From Rossellomorea vietnamensis NBRC 101237 (GTDB taxonomy: Bacteria; Bacillota; Bacilli; Bacillales; Bacillaceae_B), in NCBI RefSeq assembly GCF_001591825.1, contig NZ_BCVQ01000018.1:1-64000 (forward strand): DNA of 64,000 nt, read 5' to 3'. Position 1 is the stretch's first letter; every line of letters starts with the position of its first letter. Of this stretch, positions 27,637-35,840 are shown one piece after another. The translations under genes and the position numbers were made by a program. The notes under the pieces are model-generated. The model was given only the letters and a program-made list of their open reading frames with translations. It was not told where the DNA came from and did not search any database.

Positions 27637-29517
27637 TTGTTAACAAATCAACGAGGAAATGCGTTGCTGACCGTTTTAATCACCTCCCTTGTCATGGTGA
27701 CGATCGGCATGGCCATCATGAGTTCAACGATAGGAGGAGCCAAGCGGACAGAAGTCAGGGAAACAGATATTGATATTACATACGAAGGCTTAAAAGCGGT
27801 TGAAGAAATCTCTGCCAAGCTTGCATTCCAATTGCAGCCCACTAAACAGTTGGAAATCAACCAATTATCTCCTGTAAATATGAACTCAAAAGTAAGGGAC
27901 TTCATTCAAACAGAGATCATCCCATCCTACCAATCTTCTGATACGATCAAATGCATTACGATTGTGGATGTCAGCGGCAATCAAGCTTCGAATTTACTGG
28001 GAGCCCATTGCGGGAAAGCCAATACCCTTCAGTATCAAACATTCGGCATGGATTTTCTCGACACGAACCTTACAAGGGTATATGAGATTATCGTCAATAC
28101 GAAAAATCCTGATTCCGAGGAAGGAAAGGTTGAAAAAATCGTTCGTAAGAGAATCATCCTTTCCCCCATTCCAAGCTTCCTGAAGTATACGTTAGGTTCC
28201 CGTGAACAGCTACAGTTGAACGGTTCACCCCATCTGGTCGGAAACCTTTATGCTCACTCACTCGGAATCAGTGAAGATGCAAACTATCAATTGTCCAATC
28301 TCGATGACAAGAAAGTGAGTGCACCATTCCCTTCCATTGTCGGAGATTTGTATACAAGCTACGACAAAGTGAATTATGACCACATGAAATCCCTGGTGGA
28401 CACCCGTCAGTTTTACCCGCACCTGCCACCCCCGGACATAAAGCAGGACAGCCAATTCACTGACATCTCCTTCGATCGAACGTACGGGGAGGAGGTTGGG
28501 AAAGTATTGGACTCTCTTGGGCTTTCACTTGATCAGGCGTTGACCAAGGCTAATATAAGGAATTCGATAATGGCCAACTATCTAACCGACAGCCCCCTTT
28601 TCTTCCCTTTGGTAAATGGAATATTGAGTGAAAATGTACAGGGGACTGTAAAAGCGGATCAAAGTATCACGGTAAAAGGGTTACGACATCACGGCGTAGA
28701 CCTGATTGTCCAAGGTGATGTAAACATTCTTGCAAATTCCAAAATGGATATTGGGAATATCATCTCTACCGGAAATGTAACCATATCGAACGCAACAGGG
28801 GAGATGTCAATCGGAAATATTGTCGCTGCCGGAAAGGTATCGATTGAAGCAAATGCCCCGGTAATTCTGAAAAAGAATATAGTCAGTTTTGATGATGTGT
28901 TGTTTCAGTCCCAAAACTCTACATCTTCCATTGAAGGGAACATCTACTCGGGACGTAACCTAACGATACAGGGTGACGCCAATGATCCCGACGACGAAAA
29001 CGATGAAATTGAATTTGATTCTGTCATTTACGCAAAAGGAAAGACAAGTATTTCGAATTTGAATATTACCGGTAAAGATAATCCTGGTAATTCCAATCAA
29101 CGGGGTCAATTGATTTTACTTTCAAAAGGAGAACTATTAGTCACAAGGATGAATGAATTCCAATACTATACGGATGAAGAAGAAAAGAGAGAGGCTGACC
29201 TTTTGCCTGATGCATCAGAAAATATTAAGCCTCTTCAGGCTTTCTTATACACCGATAGTGACGCAACATTATATGGTGTCGGCTCCCTCTTTTATGTGAA
29301 CGGTGGCGTCTTTTCGAAGGGAAACCTGACTGTAAACGCCGTACGTGGGGATGTTGACAGCATGGATACGATACAAAGTGATCTCTTTTCTAACCAGGAA
29401 AAGAAATTATCGCGATTCATCGTTCATTATAATAAAGATGTACTGCTCTCCAAATTGGATGATCTTCCCAAGGTGGACTCCCTCTCCCTAATTGGTGATG
29501 AAATAATTGTGGAGTAA
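27637..29517 (+). CDS. PilX-like minor pilus protein with repetitive beta region
   Basis: A 626-residue protein, TTG start after GGGAGGG. The N-terminus (MLTNQRG then NALLTVLITSLVMVTIGMAI) resembles PilX_N-type prepilins: a class III-like signal without Glu at +5, which is typical for the GspK/PilX position at a pseudopilus tip. The extracellular part includes a region (about 335–470) of short repeated beta strands (GDVNILANSKMDIGNIIS, GNVTISN, GNIVAAGKVSIEAN), as in a beta-helix or bactofilin-like fold. It is far larger than ordinary pilins. It is the last gene before a shared terminator. Confidence 0.75.
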   Translation: MLTNQRGNALLTVLITSLVMVTIGMAIMSSTIGGAKRTEVRETDIDITYEGLKAVEEISAKLAFQLQPTKQLEINQLSPVNMNSKVRDFIQTEIIPSYQSSDTIKCITIVDVSGNQASNLLGAHCGKANTLQYQTFGMDFLDTNLTRVYEIIVNTKNPDSEEGKVEKIVRKRIILSPIPSFLKYTLGSREQLQLNGSPHLVGNLYAHSLGISEDANYQLSNLDDKKVSAPFPSIVGDLYTSYDKVNYDHMKSLVDTRQFYPHLPPPDIKQDSQFTDISFDRTYGEEVGKVLDSLGLSLDQALTKANIRNSIMANYLTDSPLFFPLVNGILSENVQGTVKADQSITVKGLRHHGVDLIVQGDVNILANSKMDIGNIISTGNVTISNATGEMSIGNIVAAGKVSIEANAPVILKKNIVSFDDVLFQSQNSTSSIEGNIYSGRNLTIQGDANDPDDENDEIEFDSVIYAKGKTSISNLNITGKDNPGNSNQRGQLILLSKGELLVTRMNEFQYYTDEEEKREADLLPDASENIKPLQAFLYTDSDATLYGVGSLFYVNGGVFSKGNLTVNAVRGDVDSMDTIQSDLFSNQEKKLSRFIVHYNKDVLLSKLDDLPKVDSLSLIGDEIIVE

Positions 29518-29556
29518 AAAAAGCGAAGCTATGATTGCTCATAGCTTCGCTTTTCA
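29518..29556. terminator. Bidirectional terminator between the PilX-like and vWA genes
   Basis: AAGCGAAGCTATGA (29521–29534) and TCATAGCTTCGCTT (29539–29552) form a perfect 14-bp stem with a 4-nt loop, flanked by an A-run and a T-run. The hairpin ends both convergent transcripts. Confidence 0.95.
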
Positions 29557-29558
29557 TT

Positions 29559-32441
29559 TTACCATCTGCCATCGATACTTCCATTTTCTGTACCCGGATT
29601 TCCACCTTCTTCTGAAACCACCTCAAAAATGGCTGTGGCTTTAATATCGGGGTCTTCATCGGAAGTTACAGTGATGGTCGTCAAACCTTTACTCTTCGGG
29701 GTTATTTTCCATACGTCATTTTCCCTTGTTATCTCGACTATGCCATTCCCTGTATCAGTGACAGTCTTAATATTTTTATTGGTGGCATCATGAGGATTAA
29801 AGATCAAGTTTGAATGAACGTCGAAATCGTTCCCCTCCAGAAGCAGAGTATATTTCGATTTAGTGAAATCCATGCTTTCAAGATCTATGAACTTAGACTT
29901 CACAATGACGCGGATAGTCTTTTTAAACTTCCCATTTTTCGTTTCTACAATAACGTTATCTTCACCAGGGGATAAACCTGTCATTCTATTCTCCTTGGTA
30001 GAACGGACTTGAGTATACTCAGAGTTGATTACCCCGTCGTTCCCTTGAGTCACCAGGACATTATAATTATTATTTGGTTTCCCAAAAGGGAAGACATCGA
30101 TATCGAAAGACTTCGTTTCACCCACGTATAATTCAATCAGGGAAGGAACTCGTATTAATTCGTCTCCTTCGATCCAGATGGTTTTCCCAATAATATGATC
30201 ATCGACGGCAAATCCTCCGCTTGCTTTTACCTGTACTTCATTCTTTCCGAATGTGTCGAGGGTTTTCATTTCCTGAAGGTCGATGTTATTCCATCCTTCT
30301 ATCACTTCATCCTCATTCAACATCCGATATTGATACTTCACATCATTGCCGGGAACCCCGGTAGATAGATAAAATTCAGCCTGATTGGAAATGGAATCCC
30401 CATCTTCCAATACTTTATTGGTAACGGCATCCTTGACAGTCAGTGCAGGAATAAATGATAATACCGCGGTTGATCCGTCTTTGTAGGTGATCGTTAATTG
30501 AGTTGGATCAGCCACTAATCCCTTTACCGCTTTATTCGTGAAGCCGTTATTAATGCCCGGCTCCAGAACAGCGACAGTCGCTTCCCACTGTCCTGAGATC
30601 AATACTTTTTTTATTGTTCCGTTAGCAAAACCGTCATAGGCATATTCTTTTTGATTATCATACTTTCGGGTTCTTACTTTAGCACTTAATTCATTTTGAT
30701 CTGGGGTCAAATTACTGACCACTGCTGTACCATATCTCGAATCAACGTAAGATACCTTTGGCTGAGGCATCTTTACATTATTGATGGCCCATACGGCCTT
30801 TATCTTCATATTGGCGGAAAGCGAGGTTTGAGAAAACTTTCCGTTCTCAAAATTTATCCTTTGAGTCAATCTCATGACAGCCGTTCGTTGACCATTCACA
30901 TTTTCTATTGAAAGGTTATTGCCGGCTTCGACTTCCACCCCTTCAGGTAACGGCTGGTAGATGGTGATATCACTTACGTTCCCCTTCGCATTTGGATTTA
31001 CCAGGCCTCCGAACTCCAGCTGATACTTACCCGTAAATGAGTTGGTATCTTTTCCTTGCTCAATAATTAAATTGAATAATTCTTGATTGATTTTATTCAG
31101 TTCAAGCTTTCCTGTAACAGATGCAGGTGCATCATCCTTCACCTGGATCGTGACCGATTTATTATTGGTACTCCTCCATGCCGTTTCTTCTGCTGTTTTA
31201 TATTGAATTTTCAAAGGGTTAAAGGTGTAGGTACCCTTTGTCGTAAATTCCACAGGTAATGATAGGGTTATGGGCGACGGAGATCCCTGGCCCACTTCAT
31301 ACACGGTGGAAAACGGTAAATACACCGTATTATTGACCACTTTGTATTGGTTACGGTCGACGGTTGCGTTTGCAGGTAAAGGTACGGCTGCTTCCCCTTC
31401 CAATTTAACGGAGTTTATTTTATTCGCCAGCTTTTCAAATGCATCCGAGACACTTCCCTCACTTGCTTTGATGAAGCTGCCGGAAGTCTGTTCTGCCAGC
31501 ATTTGAAGGTATCGGTCGTCAAGATCACCTTCACCGTATCCAAGTGTATGCATCGTGATGTTCGAGTTGTATAATTCTTTGGAAACCTCCAGGCCTTTTT
31601 GTTTGATAAGCGCCTGCATTTGCTGACTATTTGTTTCCAACTCCCCTGGATTGTACCAACCTGACTTTAAAGAAGTGCCATCCATAGAAAAGTCAGAAGG
31701 AATCCATAATGACTTCAATTTGCTAGTATCCGGGGAATATATTTTATGGAGCCATCTATTATAAGAGTATCTGTTTTGGAAGTCATATATCACTTGTTGA
31801 TCATTCTCAACAAGATCTGTTTCACCGCAAAAAAACCAAAATGGCCTTGTACATTCTTCTTTTTTTACTTTTTCAACGGCGGTTGCAATCATAGGCTGTC
31901 CATCGGTCAGGAAGACAATATACTTTTCGTTGTTGGAATCTCTCAGCATATGCTTGGCAGCACGCAATGGATCGGTATAATTTGTCCCTCCATATGCCGT
32001 GGTATGTAACATAGATGTTTTAATAGAATCGAGGTCATTGCTTAACGGAAGGATCGTTTCAATCTCGGAAGAAAAGGTAATGAGAGAAAAGCGGTCATTT
32101 TCCTGCTTGTTTTTTTCAAAGAATTGGACAGCACTGGTCAGGCCGTCTTTTGCATTTTGCATTTTATCCCTCGTGCTATTCATCGAGCCTGATTTATCAA
32201 AGATAAAGACGACATCAATAGGAGGACGCTTTGCCTCCTTCACTTCTCCTGCCGGAATAATATTGAAGTCTAATGACGCTTTTGCATTCCCTTCTGCAGG
32301 CTTTACGATCACACTTTGTGACGGTGTTACATTAAAATCCACATGTAAATCAGCATTCCCTTTAGCAAATGATATGGTCGGACTCATTAGGAGTGTAAGA
32401 AACAGGAAGAACAGGAATGGAACTTTTGGCTGTATTCTCAT
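29559..32441 (-). CDS. Large secreted von Willebrand factor A protein, candidate pilus tip adhesin
   Basis: 960 residues from the ATG with GAGGG 5 nt upstream (MRIQPKVPFLF). A signal peptide with probable cleavage after TISFA is followed by a short beta region and a vWA domain (about 70–350) with an intact MIDAS: FDKSGSMNS, the GGTNYTDP threonine and FLTDGQP. A loop in the vWA domain holds two cysteines (EECTRPFWFFCGE). The remainder is beta-rich and Ig/BIG2-like to the end. There is no LPXTG motif or wall-binding repeat. It is convergent with the minor pilins and next to the diguanylate cyclase. A tip adhesin role (compare PilY1 and PilC1) is inferred. Confidence 0.8.
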   Translation of the reverse strand: MRIQPKVPFLFFLFLTLLMSPTISFAKGNADLHVDFNVTPSQSVIVKPAEGNAKASLDFNIIPAGEVKEAKRPPIDVVFIFDKSGSMNSTRDKMQNAKDGLTSAVQFFEKNKQENDRFSLITFSSEIETILPLSNDLDSIKTSMLHTTAYGGTNYTDPLRAAKHMLRDSNNEKYIVFLTDGQPMIATAVEKVKKEECTRPFWFFCGETDLVENDQQVIYDFQNRYSYNRWLHKIYSPDTSKLKSLWIPSDFSMDGTSLKSGWYNPGELETNSQQMQALIKQKGLEVSKELYNSNITMHTLGYGEGDLDDRYLQMLAEQTSGSFIKASEGSVSDAFEKLANKINSVKLEGEAAVPLPANATVDRNQYKVVNNTVYLPFSTVYEVGQGSPSPITLSLPVEFTTKGTYTFNPLKIQYKTAEETAWRSTNNKSVTIQVKDDAPASVTGKLELNKINQELFNLIIEQGKDTNSFTGKYQLEFGGLVNPNAKGNVSDITIYQPLPEGVEVEAGNNLSIENVNGQRTAVMRLTQRINFENGKFSQTSLSANMKIKAVWAINNVKMPQPKVSYVDSRYGTAVVSNLTPDQNELSAKVRTRKYDNQKEYAYDGFANGTIKKVLISGQWEATVAVLEPGINNGFTNKAVKGLVADPTQLTITYKDGSTAVLSFIPALTVKDAVTNKVLEDGDSISNQAEFYLSTGVPGNDVKYQYRMLNEDEVIEGWNNIDLQEMKTLDTFGKNEVQVKASGGFAVDDHIIGKTIWIEGDELIRVPSLIELYVGETKSFDIDVFPFGKPNNNYNVLVTQGNDGVINSEYTQVRSTKENRMTGLSPGEDNVIVETKNGKFKKTIRVIVKSKFIDLESMDFTKSKYTLLLEGNDFDVHSNLIFNPHDATNKNIKTVTDTGNGIVEITRENDVWKITPKSKGLTTITVTSDEDPDIKATAIFEVVSEEGGNPGTENGSIDGRW

Positions 32442-32540
32442 AATATCCCTCATTTTGGCTATCCTATAATACATTTATTATATCAATCTTCAAACTATTT
32501 TAATAGGACTTAATACTCACATAATGGTATTTTCAATTAA

Positions 32541-32575
32541 AAAAGGATGTCCACGATTACTTTAGACATCCTTTT
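32541..32575 (-). terminator. Terminator after the diguanylate cyclase gene
   Basis: AAAAGGATGTC and GACATCCTTTT form a perfect 11-bp stem, followed by further T residues on the minus strand. It separates the diguanylate cyclase from the vWA gene, which therefore needs its own promoter (TTGAAG with TATTAT 16 nt away is a candidate in 32460–32490). Confidence 0.88.
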
Positions 32576-32577
32576 CC

Positions 32578-34290
32578 TTATTTCACATACTGCGCCACCC
32601 GATTCCTCCCCGCCTGCTTCGCTCCAGTATACAGCGCCCGGTCGGCATGACGGATAAGGGCCATGGTGTCGTCTGCATCCTGTGGAGCAGTCGATACGCC
32701 GATGCTCGCCGTAATTCTTACCATCATCTGCTTGTTGGATTCGTCCAGGCTGTCATGTAGCGTGAACGGCTGATTGGCGATCGTGCCCCTGACATATTCT
32801 GCGATGTGGAGTGCCTCTTCCCGTTCCGTGTCGGGAAGGAGGATCACAAATTCCTCCCCGCCGTATCTTGCCACGGTTCCTTTAGTGGAAATCAATGCAC
32901 GTAAGCGTTCCGCCAGTTGTATCAGGATTTCGTTACCACTCTGGTGACCGTAGTTATCATTGATCACTTTGAAGTGGTCAAGATCCAGCATGATAAGGGA
33001 CAGGTTCTTTCTATTTCCTGCCTCGAGATTATTGTATTCCATGGAAAGAAGATCCTCGAAGTAGCGGTAATTGTATAGGCCAGTAAGTGCGCATCGTTCA
33101 CTGTTCTGTTTCGTCCGCTCATGGTGCCTTGCATTGGCTATGGCTATCCCGAAATAGGAGCATAGGATATCGACGATCATCAATTGGAATTTCTCATACG
33201 CTTTCTTTTTGGAGGAAGCGAGAAGGAGGATTCCCCTCACCTTCTGGCTCCTGACGATGGGCACGCATAACACGCTTTCCACATCCTCAGGCATATACCC
33301 TTCTGCGATATCGGTCCATTCCGACCGTGACGTATACAGGACGGATTTCCCCGTTTCCCACACCACTCCGCTGATCCCCTGGTTTTTCTTGAGGGGACGA
33401 AGGTTATTCGATTTCATTTCCCCATTTTCAAAACGTCTGAGAAGTATCAACCCCTCCTCATGGCAATCGAGGATATACGCATATTCGACAGGGAGGGTCT
33501 CGATGATTTTCTCGATGAAAATATCCAGGACTTCTTTGACCTTTAGGCTTTCTGTGAGTTGATGACCGATTTCCCCTGCTTTTTGAAGGTATTCATTGAT
33601 ATTCTCAGATGAATTATAGAGCTTTAAGATGATGGAGAGACTCACGAACGGGACTCCAATCAGCAACGAGGCAAACGCCCCCAGTTCAAATGTCAAATAG
33701 TAGAGTGAGAGAGAAAGAGGGAACATGATCATATTGGCGGTGAAATCCCATACAAAGTCCTTACTGTAAAAACGCACGTCATTGTTAGCCACATAATGAT
33801 GGTAGAGAAGGAGGAGGACCTGATTGATCATAATGGATACGATCTGGTAACAAAGGATCGGTAAGATCAACTGACCGAGTTCCCTTTCGGCGATTTCCCC
33901 TCCCACCATAAAATAGATCAGCCCACTGATATATGAAACCAAAAAGAACATCAGTGAATTCAATGGGATCCTGTGCCAGTCGCTTTTCGTCACCCGGAGC
34001 CTTATGAGCAAGGGGATAATCGAGAACTGCATCAGTACAATCTCAATAAATAGCCCATACTTGATGAAGCCGACGAGTGTCACCCACTGGATGAAGAAGA
34101 TGGTCGCACCGTTGATCACGATGGGCATGAGGGGGATGAAAGTGGCAAATAGCACCAATGTTATAAACTCAAGCTCATTCCCTGCAATATTTTCAGGAGG
34201 ATAGTATTGATATGTAAAATATAAACCAGCCGGTACAACTGCAAGCCATGCCAGCAATATGTACAGCTTTTTCTTCAATGGTAACGTCAT
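32578..34290 (-). CDS. Membrane diguanylate cyclase with GAF and GGDEF domains
   Basis: Makes cyclic di-GMP from two GTP. The 570 residues show several hydrophobic helices (about 10–215), a GAF domain (about 230–385) and a C-terminal GGDEF domain (about 400–568) with an intact active-site GGEEF in ARYGGEEFVILLP and the metal segment LDLDHFKVINDNYGHQ. The RxxD inhibitory site expected five residues before GGEEF is absent, so product inhibition through that site is unlikely. There is no EAL domain. It lies at the edge of the pilus island, whose PilB has a c-di-GMP-type N-terminus. Confidence 0.9.
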   Translation of the reverse strand: MTLPLKKKLYILLAWLAVVPAGLYFTYQYYPPENIAGNELEFITLVLFATFIPLMPIVINGATIFFIQWVTLVGFIKYGLFIEIVLMQFSIIPLLIRLRVTKSDWHRIPLNSLMFFLVSYISGLIYFMVGGEIAERELGQLILPILCYQIVSIMINQVLLLLYHHYVANNDVRFYSKDFVWDFTANMIMFPLSLSLYYLTFELGAFASLLIGVPFVSLSIILKLYNSSENINEYLQKAGEIGHQLTESLKVKEVLDIFIEKIIETLPVEYAYILDCHEEGLILLRRFENGEMKSNNLRPLKKNQGISGVVWETGKSVLYTSRSEWTDIAEGYMPEDVESVLCVPIVRSQKVRGILLLASSKKKAYEKFQLMIVDILCSYFGIAIANARHHERTKQNSERCALTGLYNYRYFEDLLSMEYNNLEAGNRKNLSLIMLDLDHFKVINDNYGHQSGNEILIQLAERLRALISTKGTVARYGGEEFVILLPDTEREEALHIAEYVRGTIANQPFTLHDSLDESNKQMMVRITASIGVSTAPQDADDTMALIRHADRALYTGAKQAGRNRVAQYVK

Positions 34291-34399
34291 ATCTATCCCC
34301 CATAGGTTTACAATGAATTTTATATAGTCTGATCATACTATACTAGTTAAATAGTCACAAGTTTAAGAATATTTTATCAAAGCACCCGAATAAAGTCAC

Positions 34400-35713
34400 T
34401 TACTTTTTTCTGTAATTTTCCAATAAAGGGAGTAAATATGGTTTCACTTCCGATAAGAAGTACAAGGAGCCGGTTATGAGCAGGACTTCATCTTCTTCCA
34501 TGACGGCGATTTTCTCTTCAAGATACTTCTTCCAATCATGGACTTCTGCCTTTTTTGGGTGCGCGGAAGCTTCGTAAAGTTCTTCAACCGATGCCACTCT
34601 TGGAAAATCAAAGGTCGTAAATCCGATCTCATCCACGGCTTCTTCCAATTGAGAGATCATCGGTCTTAGCTTTTTATCGTGAAGTGCCGAGAAAAGGACG
34701 GTCACTTTTTTATGAAGGAAGCGTTCGTTGATCGTCTTCACAAGGGCATCCACCCCTTCTGGATTATGGGCACCATCAATGTAAATCTCACATGTAGCGG
34801 ATAATGCCTCCATCCTCCCCGGCCATGATGCCTTCTTTAATCCTGTCTTGATGTGTTCCGGTTCTATTTTCATCTCCTGATTTTTCATAAGGAGCTCGGC
34901 GACTTTGATGGCAAGGGCTGCATTATTGATTTGATGGGTTCCGATCATGGAAAGATCGAACTCGTCATGCTGCACGGGAGATTGATACTCGAATCTTTCC
35001 CCTTTATCCAATAAGGCGACACGCTCGGCAGTAAAATCCTGCCCAAGTTGGAATAGCTCACTTTCCTTTTCAAGGGCTGTATCTTTGATGACGTTCCTTG
35101 CTTCTGGTTGATGGACCCCTGAAATGACAGGTACACTGTGCTTGATGATTCCTGCCTTCTCAAATGAAATATCTTCCAATCTGTTCCCAAGAAACTGCAT
35201 ATGATCCATACCGATGCTCGTGATCACGGAAACCATGGGAATGATGACATTCGTCGAATCCAGTCTTCCCCCGAGCCCAACCTCATAAAGGACGAGGTCG
35301 ACGGGCTGTAACTCGGCAAAATAATAGAAGCTCATGGCCGTGATGACTTCAAATTCAGAAGGCGCACCCCATTCCGATTGTTCCATCTTTTCCGCGATAG
35401 GCTTAATCTTTTCGACAAGCAGCGTCAGATCCCCATCGCTGACGGGATCTCCATTCATACTGATCCGTTCATTGAAGCGTTCAAAATAAGGAGAGGTAAA
35501 CGTTCCGACTGTATAGCCTGATTCCTGTAACACATTCCTTAAATAGGTAACCGTGGACCCTTTTCCATTCGTACCTGCAATATGGACGGTTTTCAGCTTT
35601 TGGTGAGGGTTCCCGAGTTCCTCCAACAGGTGATTCATCCGCATCAATCCCGGTTTGATTCCAAGTCTGAGTCTTGAGTGGATCCACGCGACAGCTTGTT
35701 CATAATTCATCAT
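34400..35713 (-). CDS. folC: Folylpolyglutamate synthase / dihydrofolate synthase
   Basis: Adds glutamate to dihydropteroate and folates (ATP-dependent Mur-ligase family). The start is ATG 8 nt after GGGAG (437 aa, MMNYEQAVAW); a longer reading lacks a site. The P-loop IAGTNGKGST, the segment TFTSPYFERFNERI and the C-terminal DGAHNPEGV are all present. It follows valS by about 130 bp, as in B. subtilis, and borders the pilus island. Confidence 0.95.
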   Translation of the reverse strand: MMNYEQAVAWIHSRLRLGIKPGLMRMNHLLEELGNPHQKLKTVHIAGTNGKGSTVTYLRNVLQESGYTVGTFTSPYFERFNERISMNGDPVSDGDLTLLVEKIKPIAEKMEQSEWGAPSEFEVITAMSFYYFAELQPVDLVLYEVGLGGRLDSTNVIIPMVSVITSIGMDHMQFLGNRLEDISFEKAGIIKHSVPVISGVHQPEARNVIKDTALEKESELFQLGQDFTAERVALLDKGERFEYQSPVQHDEFDLSMIGTHQINNAALAIKVAELLMKNQEMKIEPEHIKTGLKKASWPGRMEALSATCEIYIDGAHNPEGVDALVKTINERFLHKKVTVLFSALHDKKLRPMISQLEEAVDEIGFTTFDFPRVASVEELYEASAHPKKAEVHDWKKYLEEKIAVMEEDEVLLITGSLYFLSEVKPYLLPLLENYRKK

Positions 35714-35840
35714 TTTTTTCACTCCCACATAGGCTTCATTAGAAAAAGGGCCCAATTAGGCCTGAATGATGAGGGTTCCCCCCTGTCAATCAGACCCGAT
35801 TTTAAAGCCCTCTTCCCTACCTTCTATTTATTCAGTACCA

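Noticed and set aside
15036-34290. Pilus island as a recent mobile element
   Set aside because: No integrase, transposase, att repeats or abrupt composition change were seen, and the island sits at the native comC site.
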